29,791 bases of DNA, from NCBI GenBank assembly GCA_016296655.1, contig JAEDIW010000034.1, positions 1 through 29,791 of the forward strand, read 5' to 3'. The stretch comes from Treponema sp. (lineage in GTDB: Bacteria; Spirochaetota; Spirochaetia; Treponematales; Treponemataceae). Both the position numbers and the translations under genes were made by a program. Below the pieces are notes generated by a model. That model was given only the letters and a program-made list of their open reading frames with translations. It was not told the DNA's origin and ran no database searches. Position 1 is the first letter of the stretch; each line of letters opens with the position of its first letter. This document shows, one piece after another, positions 14,064 to 21,320 of this stretch.

Positions 14064-15395
14064 CTAAAAGGGCAAAAACGTACATTTGCTTCCGATAGCC
14101 CGAATCCATTGCCTGCTTTTTTCCCAGGCGCGCCGGCTGTCCAGAATCCACAGAATTTCGCAGGAGTTTTTTACTTTTGGGATTTCTCCTTCTCCGTCGG
14201 TAAAAATAATCATTCCGCTGTACTCATGCCGGTGATTTTCAAAAAAATTTATTGCCGGCTGAAAATTTGTGCCGCCGCGCCCCTGCATTTTTTCAGGAAC
14301 AGCCTTGCTTCCAAAACTTACAGGCGTTGTATTTTTTAAATTTACATCAAAAAAAATCAAGTCAATTTTTTCGACAATGCCCAGAAAAAAGAAATTTTTT
14401 ATGGCATGGGTAAAATGTCCAAAGCTTTCATCCGAAATGGAACCGCTTGTGTCAACGGCAATTAAAAGATTTGCCTTGCGTTCATACAGGCTGCCCATCG
14501 CCTTGAGTCCGTAACGTCTGCTGGGGCGCATCCTTGTCAACCGCCTCCTTGCACTTGCAATGTTCTGCCTGAACTGCGAAAGAGTCCGCCTGTAGTCAAA
14601 GGAAAAATCGCAGGATTCGCTGAGAAGTCGTTCAAGGTTTCCACCAATTCCTCCCCAGCCTTCATCGGCATCAGCTTTCTGAATGTTCTGCTGAATTTCT
14701 GCCTGAGCTTCTTCATTTTCTTCCCAAAGTTCAGCACTTTCTTCAGCTGCAGCAGAAAAATTCAGCTGCCCTGCATTTTTTCCCGCATTTTCACCTGCTG
14801 CTGCAATCTGTGATACCAGAAAAAACAGCCGTTTATACCATTGCTCAAAGGAAAGCCTGTCCAAAAGTTCCAGGCGACCACTCTTTCTGTCAACATTCAG
14901 ATTCCGCATAAAAAATTTTTCTTCATCTGAACCTGCCCATTTCTGGCCGAGAGGATTTTCGATTGTGTGAAATCTGCCTGCAAGGGATTTTAAATATTCA
15001 ACACCAGACAGCTGAACGTCATCTGCAACTGCACCATTCTGGTACAGCGTAACGTCACTTGCCAGAAGCAGGATTTTTTTCTGACAATTTAAAGGCTGTC
15101 GGCTGTAGGGATGAGCCAATAAAATGCGGCAAAGTTCAACTTTTAAAAGATTTTCCAGCTGTCCATCAGTTTTTTCTGCCAGCAAATTTGGAGAAAACTC
15201 AATGCGCAGCCTGCCACTTCTGAAAGGAATGCCCATGTTTTTATTTTCTGCAATCAAATGGTTGCAACTTATTGCAAAAAGCAAGGGTTCTGTGTAAAAC
15301 CATGAGGAAACAATCTGTCTGATACGTTTTTCAACCGTCATAAAATTCAACACCCGTCCAATTTGCATGGAAAATCTGTTCAGTTTTTCATCCAA
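14064..15395 (-). CDS. VWA domain protein of the DUF2201 type, partner of MoxR ATPase
   Basis: Up to 443 residues. The C-terminal part is a von Willebrand A-like domain with a full MIDAS: D315-T-S317-G-S319, T376 in G-R-G-G-T-N, and D400 in F-T-D-G-E. The N-terminal part resembles the putative metallopeptidase domain of DUF2201 proteins, but where many carry H-E-x-x-H this one reads V-E-L-C-R (about 86-90), so peptidase activity is doubtful. The middle (200-250) is a Glu/Ala/Gln-rich linker. The longest frame starts at TTG 15395 without a ribosome site; ATG 15341, with a GGACGGG upstream, is a good alternative. MoxR-type ATPase/VWA pairs act as chaperones that insert or activate partners. It follows the ATPase gene by 29 bases. 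Confidence 0.82.
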   Translation of the reverse strand: MDEKLNRFSMQIGRVLNFMTVEKRIRQIVSSWFYTEPLLFAISCNHLIAENKNMGIPFRSGRLRIEFSPNLLAEKTDGQLENLLKVELCRILLAHPYSRQPLNCQKKILLLASDVTLYQNGAVADDVQLSGVEYLKSLAGRFHTIENPLGQKWAGSDEEKFFMRNLNVDRKSGRLELLDRLSFEQWYKRLFFLVSQIAAAGENAGKNAGQLNFSAAAEESAELWEENEEAQAEIQQNIQKADADEGWGGIGGNLERLLSESCDFSFDYRRTLSQFRQNIASARRRLTRMRPSRRYGLKAMGSLYERKANLLIAVDTSGSISDESFGHFTHAIKNFFFLGIVEKIDLIFFDVNLKNTTPVSFGSKAVPEKMQGRGGTNFQPAINFFENHRHEYSGMIIFTDGEGEIPKVKNSCEILWILDSRRAWEKSRQWIRAIGSKCTFLPF

Positions 15396-15424
15396 ACAGT
15401 CTTAATTTTTTTTAAACTGTATTT

Positions 15425-16504
15425 TTAATCTTCTGTTTCCTGCAGAATTTTTCTGTAAAGAGAGCTGCACTGCTGGCTGATAAAATTAAGGGCATCTGGA
15501 TATTTTTGTGCGTCGAGCAGAGAAATAAAATGGGAAACAGCTTCCTTTCCTCTGCTGATTTTCAGAAAGTCGAAATATTTTTCAAGATTTTCCCTGACAT
15601 CAGGCATTTCAAAATCAGCATTATTTTTTGCAAGCGAGTTAAGGCACCTCAAAATGCCTGCATTCAGTTCGGCAAGTTCAGGCAGGCTGGCTTGGCTAAG
15701 AGTACCTTCAATCTGCTTAAATTTTTCATAACCGGCTGTAAGAATTTCATTAGCAGACGGCAACTTTTTTTCGTTTACAAATTTGCAGAAAAGTGAAGAC
15801 GCTTTGTTTCCAAGAATCCCGGAAAGCAGGCAAAGTTCATTTTTGCCGATATTTTCAAAACTACTGATTATTTGAGAAGCACGTTCCCAGCTGCGCCTGT
15901 CAGGAGTCCGCTCAAGACCGTCCATTTCCGAAGAAAAATCTTCTCCGTCAAGAAATTCAGGATTTGCCCTGATAAATTCAATTATCCGTGAATCTGTTCC
16001 AGCCTTTTCAGCCCAGCAGAGCCAGTCTGCCACCGACGGCGCAAATTCGTAAATATTAAACCGGCTTACAAGTGCCGGATCCAAATCCGTAAGCTGATAT
16101 TCACTTCCATTGTTTACTGCGCTGATAATTCGGCTTCCCTCAGGCAAAACTTTACCAGCAAGTTTGCGGTTCAGCGTCAAATCCATTATAGTCTGCAGAA
16201 CTTCAGGCCGGGCGCGGTTCAATTCATCCAGAAAAAGCACAACAGGTTTGCCGTCCACAGGGAACCAGTATGGCAGCATGAAATCTGTTTTCCCTGTTTT
16301 TTCGTTTTTTTCCGGCAGTCCGATTAAATCACCAGGGTCAGCCATCTGTCCCAGAAAAAGAGTCACAACTTTGCAGCCTTTTTTCGAATAATAATCTTCC
16401 AGAATGCGGCTTTTTCCAATTCCGTGTTTTCCCACCAGCATGATGTTCTGCTGCGCAGGCGTATTGTCAAGAATAAAAGTCAGTTGTGTCGAATCGATTG
16501 TCAT
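15425..16504 (-). CDS. MoxR-type AAA+ ATPase
   Basis: A 359-residue AAA+ protein. Walker A G-K-H-G-I-G-K-S is at 25-32, a D-L-I-G-L-P loop at 59-64, Walker B V-V-L-F-L-D-E-L-N-R-A at 88-98, sensor 1 near V-N-N-G, and the helical lid after about 200. The D-x-x-G-x-P segment and the E-L-N-R-A Walker B are typical of MoxR proteins that work with VWA proteins. ATG 16504 follows GGAG with seven-base spacing. First gene of the operon with the VWA and unknown genes; a good promoter lies just upstream. Confidence 0.9.
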   Translation of the reverse strand: MTIDSTQLTFILDNTPAQQNIMLVGKHGIGKSRILEDYYSKKGCKVVTLFLGQMADPGDLIGLPEKNEKTGKTDFMLPYWFPVDGKPVVLFLDELNRARPEVLQTIMDLTLNRKLAGKVLPEGSRIISAVNNGSEYQLTDLDPALVSRFNIYEFAPSVADWLCWAEKAGTDSRIIEFIRANPEFLDGEDFSSEMDGLERTPDRRSWERASQIISSFENIGKNELCLLSGILGNKASSLFCKFVNEKKLPSANEILTAGYEKFKQIEGTLSQASLPELAELNAGILRCLNSLAKNNADFEMPDVRENLEKYFDFLKISRGKEAVSHFISLLDAQKYPDALNFISQQCSSLYRKILQETED

Positions 16505-16534
16505 TTTTCACTCCAAAAAGCGATTCTATCAGAA

Positions 16535-16564
16535 ATCATAAAAAAAATCGTTTAAGATTTTCAA
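16535..16564 (-). promoter_or_regulatory. Promoter of the MoxR-VWA operon
   Basis: On the minus strand TTGAAA (plus 16559-16564), an 18-base T-rich spacer and TATGAT (plus 16535-16540) precede the ATPase gene, giving a leader of about 25 bases that holds the GGAG site. Confidence 0.55.
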
Positions 16565-16610
16565 AAAAGTTTAAATTTTAATAGAATGTTTTTTTTGGAG
16601 CGATAGAGTG

Positions 16611-16690
16611 GGGCTACCAACCTTCCAGTGTTCCGGCTTTCGCCTCCATTGCCTTCGGCAACGCTTCGCGCACTTCCAGCTTGGGCTAGG
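16611..16690 (-). repeat. GC-rich structured intergenic element, copy 4 (reverse)
   Basis: Read on the minus strand it goes CTAGCCCAAGCT, GGAAG, GCGCGAAGCG, a TTGCC-GAA-GGCAA hairpin, GGCGAAAGCCGGAAC, ACTGGAA, GGTAGCCCC. Apart from the centre it closely matches copy 2 near 3887. The ends are bounded by GGGCTA words on the plus strand. It lies between the flavodiiron and MoxR genes. Confidence 0.6.
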
Positions 16691-16734
16691 CCGGTTCTGA
16701 ATTCAGCTTCTGTTTTTTTTTAAAGCTTTTAAGC

Positions 16735-17916
16735 TTATTTTAAGCCAGCCATAAGTTCATCGGCAAGGTTTTCAAGCTGGGCTTCAGTTTCTTCGTTCAC
16801 TGCAATTTTTACAGTTACCTTGCTGCTGCACAACTCAATTTCCTTACTGTCTGCAAACATGTCGGCCATGACTTTTGCCGCACGTGGAGCCCAGCTTCCG
16901 TTTTCAATGAGAGCAACGGTTCGCTTCTGGTAGTTGCGTTCTTTCAGGTGTTCAATAAATTCCCTCATCTTTGGGAACAGTTCCCCGTTGTAAGTTGTAC
17001 TAGCCAGAACAAGCTTACCGTATCGGAAAGCATCTTCAATGCATTCATAAGTGTCTTCACGTGCAAGATCGGCAATTGCAACTTTTGGACAGCCTTTTGC
17101 CTGCAAAAGTGCGGCAAGTTTTTCAGCTGCTTTTTTTGTATTGCCGTAAACAGAAGTGTAGGCAATAAAAATGCCCTTTGTTTCAACTTCGTATGCAGAC
17201 CACGTATTGTAAAAATTCAGGTACTTTTCAATTTCGCTGTCCAAAACAGGCCCGTGCAGCGGACAGATTTTTTCAATTTGAAGGCCTGCGGCTTTTTTCA
17301 GGACTACCTGAACATTTGTTCCGAATTTTCCGACAATACCAAAATAGTAACGTCTTGCCTCGCAAGCCCAGCCTTCAGAATCTTCAACATCGTTTGCGCC
17401 AAATTTGCCAAATCCATCTGCGCTGAACAGGATTTTTTCCTTGCTTTCGTAAGTCATAAGAACTTCTGGCCAGTGAACGTTAGGAGCTGAAATAAAATTC
17501 AGGACATGGCAGTCTGAATTGCTTCCAAGTTCAAGCTTAAAGCCTTCTGCTGCTATAATCTGACGGTCGGCAAAATCCGTGCCAAAATAGCATTTCATCA
17601 TGGCAAAAGCCATTTTTGAAGCAACAACCTTTGCCTGCGGATATTTGTCCATAAAAAGTTTAATGTTTGCAGAATGATCCATTTCCATGTGCTGAACAAT
17701 CAGGAAGTCAGGCGACTTTGTTCCAAGTACATTTTCAATGTTTTTAAGCCACTGGTCTCCAAAATTCTGGTCTACGCTGTCCATGACAGCAATTTTTTCA
17801 TCTAGAATGACGTATGAATTGTATGCCATTCCAAGCGGAACTTCGAACTGTCCCTCAAACAAATCAATTTTATGGTCATCAACACCGACATATTTAACAC
17901 AATCTGAAATATTCAT
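16735..17916 (-). CDS. Flavodiiron protein (A-type flavoprotein, FprA-like)
   Basis: A 393-residue cytoplasmic enzyme that reduces O2 to water, or NO, in anaerobes. The N-terminal metallo-beta-lactamase-like domain holds the diiron ligands H76-x-E78-x-D80-H81, H148, D167 and H221, all present. The C-terminal flavodoxin domain starts at about 249, with the FMN loop T-S-V-Y-G-N-T at 254-260. There is no rubredoxin extension, so an external electron donor is needed. GGAGG lies four to five bases before ATG 17916. The gene appears to be monocistronic. It fits an anaerobe needing oxygen or nitrosative protection. Confidence 0.93.
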   Translation of the reverse strand: MNISDCVKYVGVDDHKIDLFEGQFEVPLGMAYNSYVILDEKIAVMDSVDQNFGDQWLKNIENVLGTKSPDFLIVQHMEMDHSANIKLFMDKYPQAKVVASKMAFAMMKCYFGTDFADRQIIAAEGFKLELGSNSDCHVLNFISAPNVHWPEVLMTYESKEKILFSADGFGKFGANDVEDSEGWACEARRYYFGIVGKFGTNVQVVLKKAAGLQIEKICPLHGPVLDSEIEKYLNFYNTWSAYEVETKGIFIAYTSVYGNTKKAAEKLAALLQAKGCPKVAIADLAREDTYECIEDAFRYGKLVLASTTYNGELFPKMREFIEHLKERNYQKRTVALIENGSWAPRAAKVMADMFADSKEIELCSSKVTVKIAVNEETEAQLENLADELMAGLK

Positions 17917-17958
17917 ATAACCTCCAGTTTTATCTTTTAATTTAAAGAATACATATTA

Positions 17959-17987
17959 AATATAATCCAAAATTGCGCTATGAGCAA
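17959..17987 (-). promoter_or_regulatory. Possible promoter of the flavodiiron gene
   Basis: On the minus strand TTGCTC (plus 17982-17987), a 17-base spacer and TATATT (plus 17959-17964) stand about 45 bases before the ATG. Matches to consensus are moderate. Confidence 0.4.
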
Positions 17988-18055
17988 AATTTTATAGAAA
18001 ATTTTTCAAACGAAATCTGCCACAGTCTGCGTTATTTAAAAAATCTGGCTGTAAA

Positions 18056-18446
18056 ATGGAGAAAAAACGAGACTAAAAGAAGAAGTTGAAAAGAAAGCAA
18101 TAGAAGCATGTTTTGCATTAGAAAAATGGTGGGATGGCAGAATACAAAAATAGATTCTGAAAAACGCCGTAAATTTATAAATGACCAGCTGAAACATTAC
18201 AAATGTTTCTGCTGTGGCAAACAATCACCTGAACTTATAAACATTCGTGGTTCTGGTATGAATTTTTATCTTAATTCATCTGAGGATTGCGACGAATATG
18301 CAACTGCATATAAACCTACTATAAATAATATGGAAAGTTTACTTGGAAAATTTCTAAATGATTTTGTTATGAATGATTCTGATGATTTTGAATCTGCAAA
18401 AAAATCTTTACGTGAAGAAGATTTGTTTAAACAGAACTATATCTAA
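18056..18446 (+). pseudogene. Small gene broken by two A-run indels
   Basis: The longest open piece starts at ATG 18108 and gives 112 residues with Y-K-C-F-C-C-G-K and a D/S-rich end. Upstream, a second frame gives T-R-L-K-E-E-V-E-K-K and A-C-F-A-L-E-K-W-W-D-G-R-I-Q-K up to 18150, then a stop. Adding one A to the A5 run at 18146-18150 joins them, and adding one A to the A6 run at 18062-18067 reaches the ATG at 18056, yielding one protein of about 130 residues. I do not recognise the family. The C-x-C-C could bind metal. No Shine-Dalgarno is seen. Either the gene is decaying or the assembly has homopolymer errors. Confidence 0.5.
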
Positions 18447-18533
18447 TAATTTAATAGAATTGTAATACAAACTTTTTATAAACCTAAAATCTACAGGGGT
18501 TTGAACGGAAAGTTATTATAATTTGGCCTCTCT

Positions 18534-18580
18534 GTTTAAGTAAAAACTCTAAGTAAGATACGATTTTTACTGAAGTAAAC
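18534..18580. repeat. Gapped inverted repeat
   Basis: GTTTA-AGTAAAAA (18534-18546) faces TTTTTACT-GAAGTAAAC (18564-18580); the arms match except for a four-base insertion in the right arm. The spacing suits a protein-binding site or a weak hairpin. Its position 75 bases before the tRNA remnant may matter for an attachment site. Confidence 0.35.
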
Positions 18581-18653
18581 GGGGTTTATTGATTGCAAAT
18601 AGTTAGAAACTGTGTAAAATATGATATAAATAAGACAAACTAGAGTAATTTGA

Positions 18654-18721
18654 AGCGGGAAAGAGCTCCCGCTGGCTCCCTCATAACCCAGAGGCCTCAG
18701 GTTCGAGTCCTGCCCCCGCTA
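18654..18721 (+). tRNA. tRNA-Met(CAT)-like remnant: intact 3' half, abnormal 5' half
   Basis: From 18680 the sequence is a good 3' tRNA half: anticodon loop CTCATAA (anticodon CAT), 3' anticodon strand CCCAG, T arm with loop TTCGAGT at 18702-18708, and acceptor strand CCCCGCT at 18714-18720, then A. The 5' side starts AGCGGGA, which can pair with the acceptor except at the last position. It is only 26 bases to the loop, has no normal D arm, and lacks the CTGGG needed to pair with CCCAG. Total length is 68 bases against about 77 expected. Best read as the displaced 3' half of a tRNA at an attachment site, or a tRNA pseudogene. Confidence 0.5.
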
Positions 18722-18729
18722 TAACAGAC

Positions 18730-18752
18730 CACTCAGAAACGAGTGTTTTTTT
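18730..18752 (+). terminator. Intrinsic terminator after the tRNA remnant
   Basis: CACTC (18730-18734), loop AGAAAC, GAGTG (18741-18745), then T7. It lies nine bases past the tRNA 3' end, as native tRNA terminators do, so this side of the remnant probably keeps the original downstream flank. Confidence 0.7.
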
Positions 18753-18989
18753 GTTTTAAACTGAATCTTACTGAACCTCGATAGACAAATAAGATCAAAA
18801 ATAGTGGTATTCTGCCTCTGGATACCTACAATATAACACTAGATTTTGAAATTGGCAATTCGATTAAATCCACCTGAATTCACTGAAATTCAGCTTTTAC
18901 TAAAACTTCATACTTAAGTTCGTGGGCCGCAGGTTTTTGGACTACGGTTAATTACATCTTCAAAATAATTATCTTAAAAACATGATATG

Positions 18990-19043
18990 TTTCTCAAAAA
19001 AACTGAGAAATATGGTAAAATTATTCTACGGATTTTTTATAAT
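18990..19043 (+). promoter_or_regulatory. Palindromic site and -10 box ahead of the restriction operon
   Basis: TTTCTCA (18990-18996), seven bases, TGAGAAA (19004-19010) is a perfect dyad. TATAAT lies at 19038-19043, 29 bases before the hsdM ATG. The -35 region is weak. A dyad just upstream of a weak promoter suggests binding by a regulator controlling restriction-modification expression. No regulator gene is seen nearby. Confidence 0.45.
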
Positions 19044-19071
19044 GTGAAAATTGATAAGAAGGGTTAATCGA

Positions 19072-20895
19072 ATGTCTACAAATGATGCACTTATTAAAAA
19101 AGTAGGAAGCAATATTCAGGAAAAAGCCGCTTTAATCTGGAATGTGGCAAACACGCTTGTTGGTCTTTACAAACCTCATGAGTATGGACTTGTTATTCTG
19201 CCAATGTGCCTTATTAAGCGGTTTCATGATTGCCTTTTGCCCACTCAAAAAAAAGTTTTGGAGATGGCTGAGAAGGTAAAGGATTTGCAGGTTAAAGATG
19301 GTTTTCTTACAAAGGCATCTGGCTATCAGTTTTACAACACAAGCAAGTTTACATTTGAGACTCTTCTTGCAGACAGCGCGAACATTGCAGATAACTTTGA
19401 AGATTATTTGAACGGATTTTCAGACAATGTAAAGGACATTCTTCACCGTATGAAGTTTGAGGACCAGATAAAGACTATGAAAGAAGGAAAGGTCCTTTAT
19501 CAGGTTATAAGCGATTTCAATTCCACAAAAGCCGATATGAGACCAGAAAAAATTAGCGCCGTTGATATGGGCTACATCTTTGAAAATCTTGTTCAGCGTT
19601 TTTCAGAAAGTTATGACGAAGAAGCCGGAGCGCACTTTACCAGCCGTGATATTATCTATCTCATGTGTGACCTTCTTGTGAACAGCGACAAAAATGCCTT
19701 TGCTTCAGACGGAATCAATAAAACTGTTTATGACATGACCATGGGTACAAGCCAGATGCTTACCTGTATGGAAGAACGCTTGAAGCAATTTGATAAAGAA
19801 GCTGTTGTTACAAGTTTCGGTCAGGAATTCAATCCCTTTACTTTTGGAATTGCAAAGGCTGATATGCTTATTCGTGGCGGCGACCCCAACAATATGCAAT
19901 TTGGCGACACTTTGAATGATGATAAATTCAACGGCTACAAATTTGATTACATTATCAGTAATCCACCGTTTGGAATTGACTGGAAAAAAGAAGCTGATGA
20001 CATTGAAAAAGAAAACAAAAAAGGTTCTGCAGGCCGCTTTGGGGTAGGGCTTCCACCAAAAAGTGACGGACAGCTTTTGTTCATGCTTAATGGTGTTGCT
20101 AAACTAAAAGATCCAAATGAAAATACGCAAACGCGAGCAAGCGTTGCGGGCGGAAGGATGGCAATCATCCAGAACGGTTCAAGTCTCTTTTCTGGAGATG
20201 CGGGAAGCGGTCAGAGTGAAATCCGCCGTTACTTAATCGAAAATGACTGGCTTGATGCAATCGTTCAGCTTCCTAATGATTCCTTTTACAACACAGGAAT
20301 TGCGACATACATCTGGATTATCACTAAAGATAAAGAAGAAAAGCGAGTTGGTAAAGTTCAGCTGATAGATGCCTCAAACTGTTATGAAAGCCGCCGCAAG
20401 AATATCGGTAACAAGCGTGTTGATATTACGGACAATGCAAGAAATCTTATTCTCAAAGCCTATGATGAATATTCAAAAGACAAAGTGTATGAGGAAACAA
20501 CTGAAAGCGGTGCAAAACTGGTCTGCAAGTCAAAAGTTCTGGACAGTGTTGATTTGGGCTATAACAAAATCACTGTTGAAAGTCCTCTGCTTGATGAAAA
20601 TGGAAATCCTGTAAAAGACAAAAAGGGGAAAACTCAGGCAGACAGCGACAAGCGTGATTTTGAAAATGTTCCCCTTGACCAGGACATAGACAAATACTTT
20701 GAGCGTGAAGTCCTTCCATACAATAAAGACGCATGGATAGACAAATCTAAGACAAAGATTGGCTATGAGATTCCTTTTACCCGAACTTTCTACGAATACA
20801 AACAGCTTGAAAAAGCCGACGACATTGCCGCCCGTATTGAAGAGCACGAAAAGAACCTTATGGAAAAACTGCGCAATTTGTTTGGGGATAAGTAA
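19072..20895 (+). CDS. hsdM: Type I restriction-modification DNA methyltransferase subunit
   Basis: A 607-residue N6-adenine methyltransferase that, with HsdS, methylates adenines in a split recognition site. The N-terminal helical domain (about 1-150) is followed by A-G-A-H-F-T-S-R-D near 182-190. SAM motif I reads D221-M-T-M-G225-T-S-Q-M, differing from the usual D-P-x-C-G-T-G-G but seen, from memory, in this branch. Catalytic motif IV N-P-P-F starts at 297. The C-terminal 80 residues are the usual HsdS-contact helices. ATG 19072 is chosen since GAAGGG lies eight bases upstream; an earlier in-frame TTG lacks this. First gene of the defence operon. Confidence 0.95.
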   Translation: MSTNDALIKKVGSNIQEKAALIWNVANTLVGLYKPHEYGLVILPMCLIKRFHDCLLPTQKKVLEMAEKVKDLQVKDGFLTKASGYQFYNTSKFTFETLLADSANIADNFEDYLNGFSDNVKDILHRMKFEDQIKTMKEGKVLYQVISDFNSTKADMRPEKISAVDMGYIFENLVQRFSESYDEEAGAHFTSRDIIYLMCDLLVNSDKNAFASDGINKTVYDMTMGTSQMLTCMEERLKQFDKEAVVTSFGQEFNPFTFGIAKADMLIRGGDPNNMQFGDTLNDDKFNGYKFDYIISNPPFGIDWKKEADDIEKENKKGSAGRFGVGLPPKSDGQLLFMLNGVAKLKDPNENTQTRASVAGGRMAIIQNGSSLFSGDAGSGQSEIRRYLIENDWLDAIVQLPNDSFYNTGIATYIWIITKDKEEKRVGKVQLIDASNCYESRRKNIGNKRVDITDNARNLILKAYDEYSKDKVYEETTESGAKLVCKSKVLDSVDLGYNKITVESPLLDENGNPVKDKKGKTQADSDKRDFENVPLDQDIDKYFEREVLPYNKDAWIDKSKTKIGYEIPFTRTFYEYKQLEKADDIAARIEEHEKNLMEKLRNLFGDK

Positions 20896-20906
20896 GGGAG
20901 ATTAAA

Positions 20907-21230
20907 ATGCACGGAAAAACAGAAAACACAGTTATAACATACAAAAAGACCTCAAACATAATTGAAGATGCCAGAACGATTATAAACAGTGCAAGAAGTT
21001 CTGCTGTCCGCAGTGTGGACTTTTGCCGCGTTCAGATGTACTGGAATCTTGGAAAACGTATTTTTGAAGAAGAACAGCAAGGAAAAGAACGGGCTGATTA
21101 CGGCACATATCTTGTAAAGAATCTTGAAAAAGAATACGGAAGTGGATTTGGAGAAAGACAATTAGAACGCGCAAGACAGTTTTATCGCCTGTATCAAATT
21201 CCGTCTGCACTGCGGACGGAATTGAACTGA
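20907..21230 (+). CDS. Truncated DUF1016 N-terminal-domain protein
   Basis: 107 residues matching only the N-terminal DUF1016 domain of YhcG-like proteins: Y-W-N-L-G-K-R-I, A-D-Y-G-T-Y-L-V-K-N-L, G-F-G-E-R-Q-L and R-Q-F-Y-R-L-Y. It stops at R-T-E-L-N, where full relatives continue N-W-T/S-H-Y into the next segment. One lost base at the stop (AAC TGA CTT AC versus AAC TGG ACT TAC) would extend this for a few codons before a stub of hsdS begins at 21247. The nuclease domain is missing. GGGAG precedes the ATG and the gene is 11 bases after hsdM. Probably a remnant, though the reading frame can still be expressed. It is not a copy of the next DUF1016 gene; the sequences are only distantly similar. 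Confidence 0.65.
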   Translation: MHGKTENTVITYKKTSNIIEDARTIINSARSSAVRSVDFCRVQMYWNLGKRIFEEEQQGKERADYGTYLVKNLEKEYGSGFGERQLERARQFYRLYQIPSALRTELN

Positions 21231-21246
21231 CTTACGGAGCGGACAA

Positions 21247-21294
21247 ATGAAACAAAGCGGAATAGATTGGATTGGGGAAATACATTCGAAGTGA
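21247..21294 (+). pseudogene. Stub copy of the hsdS start (15 codons)
   Basis: The 35 bases from ATG 21247 differ at one position from the first 35 bases of hsdS at 22397. It reads M-K-Q-S-G-I-D-W-I-G-E-I-H-S-K then stops. The following bases no longer match hsdS. The DUF1016 gene at 21321 and its ribosome site lie between the two copies. This marks either an insertion into an older hsdS or recombination between specificity-gene starts. Confidence 0.75.
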
Positions 21295-21320
21295 AAAGTC
21301 GAAAAGTGAGGTGAGAAGAA

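Larger units (their letters stand above)
18447..19071. other. 625-base non-coding junction region
   Basis: No credible coding frame. It contains an inverted repeat (18534-18580), a tRNA-Met-like remnant with its terminator (18654-18752), repeats of a C-T-G-A-A-T..A-C-T-G-A-A word (18761, 18874) and a palindrome before hsdM (18990-19010). No integrase remnant could be read. It separates the housekeeping genes to the left from the restriction operon to the right. Confidence 0.6.

Noticed and set aside
16700..16740. AAGCTT-rich hairpin after the flavodiiron gene as a terminator
   Set aside because: On the coding strand the hairpin is followed by A residues, not T, so it would not terminate that transcript.
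16948..17490. 180-residue plus-strand open frame
   Set aside because: Antisense shadow of the flavodiiron gene.
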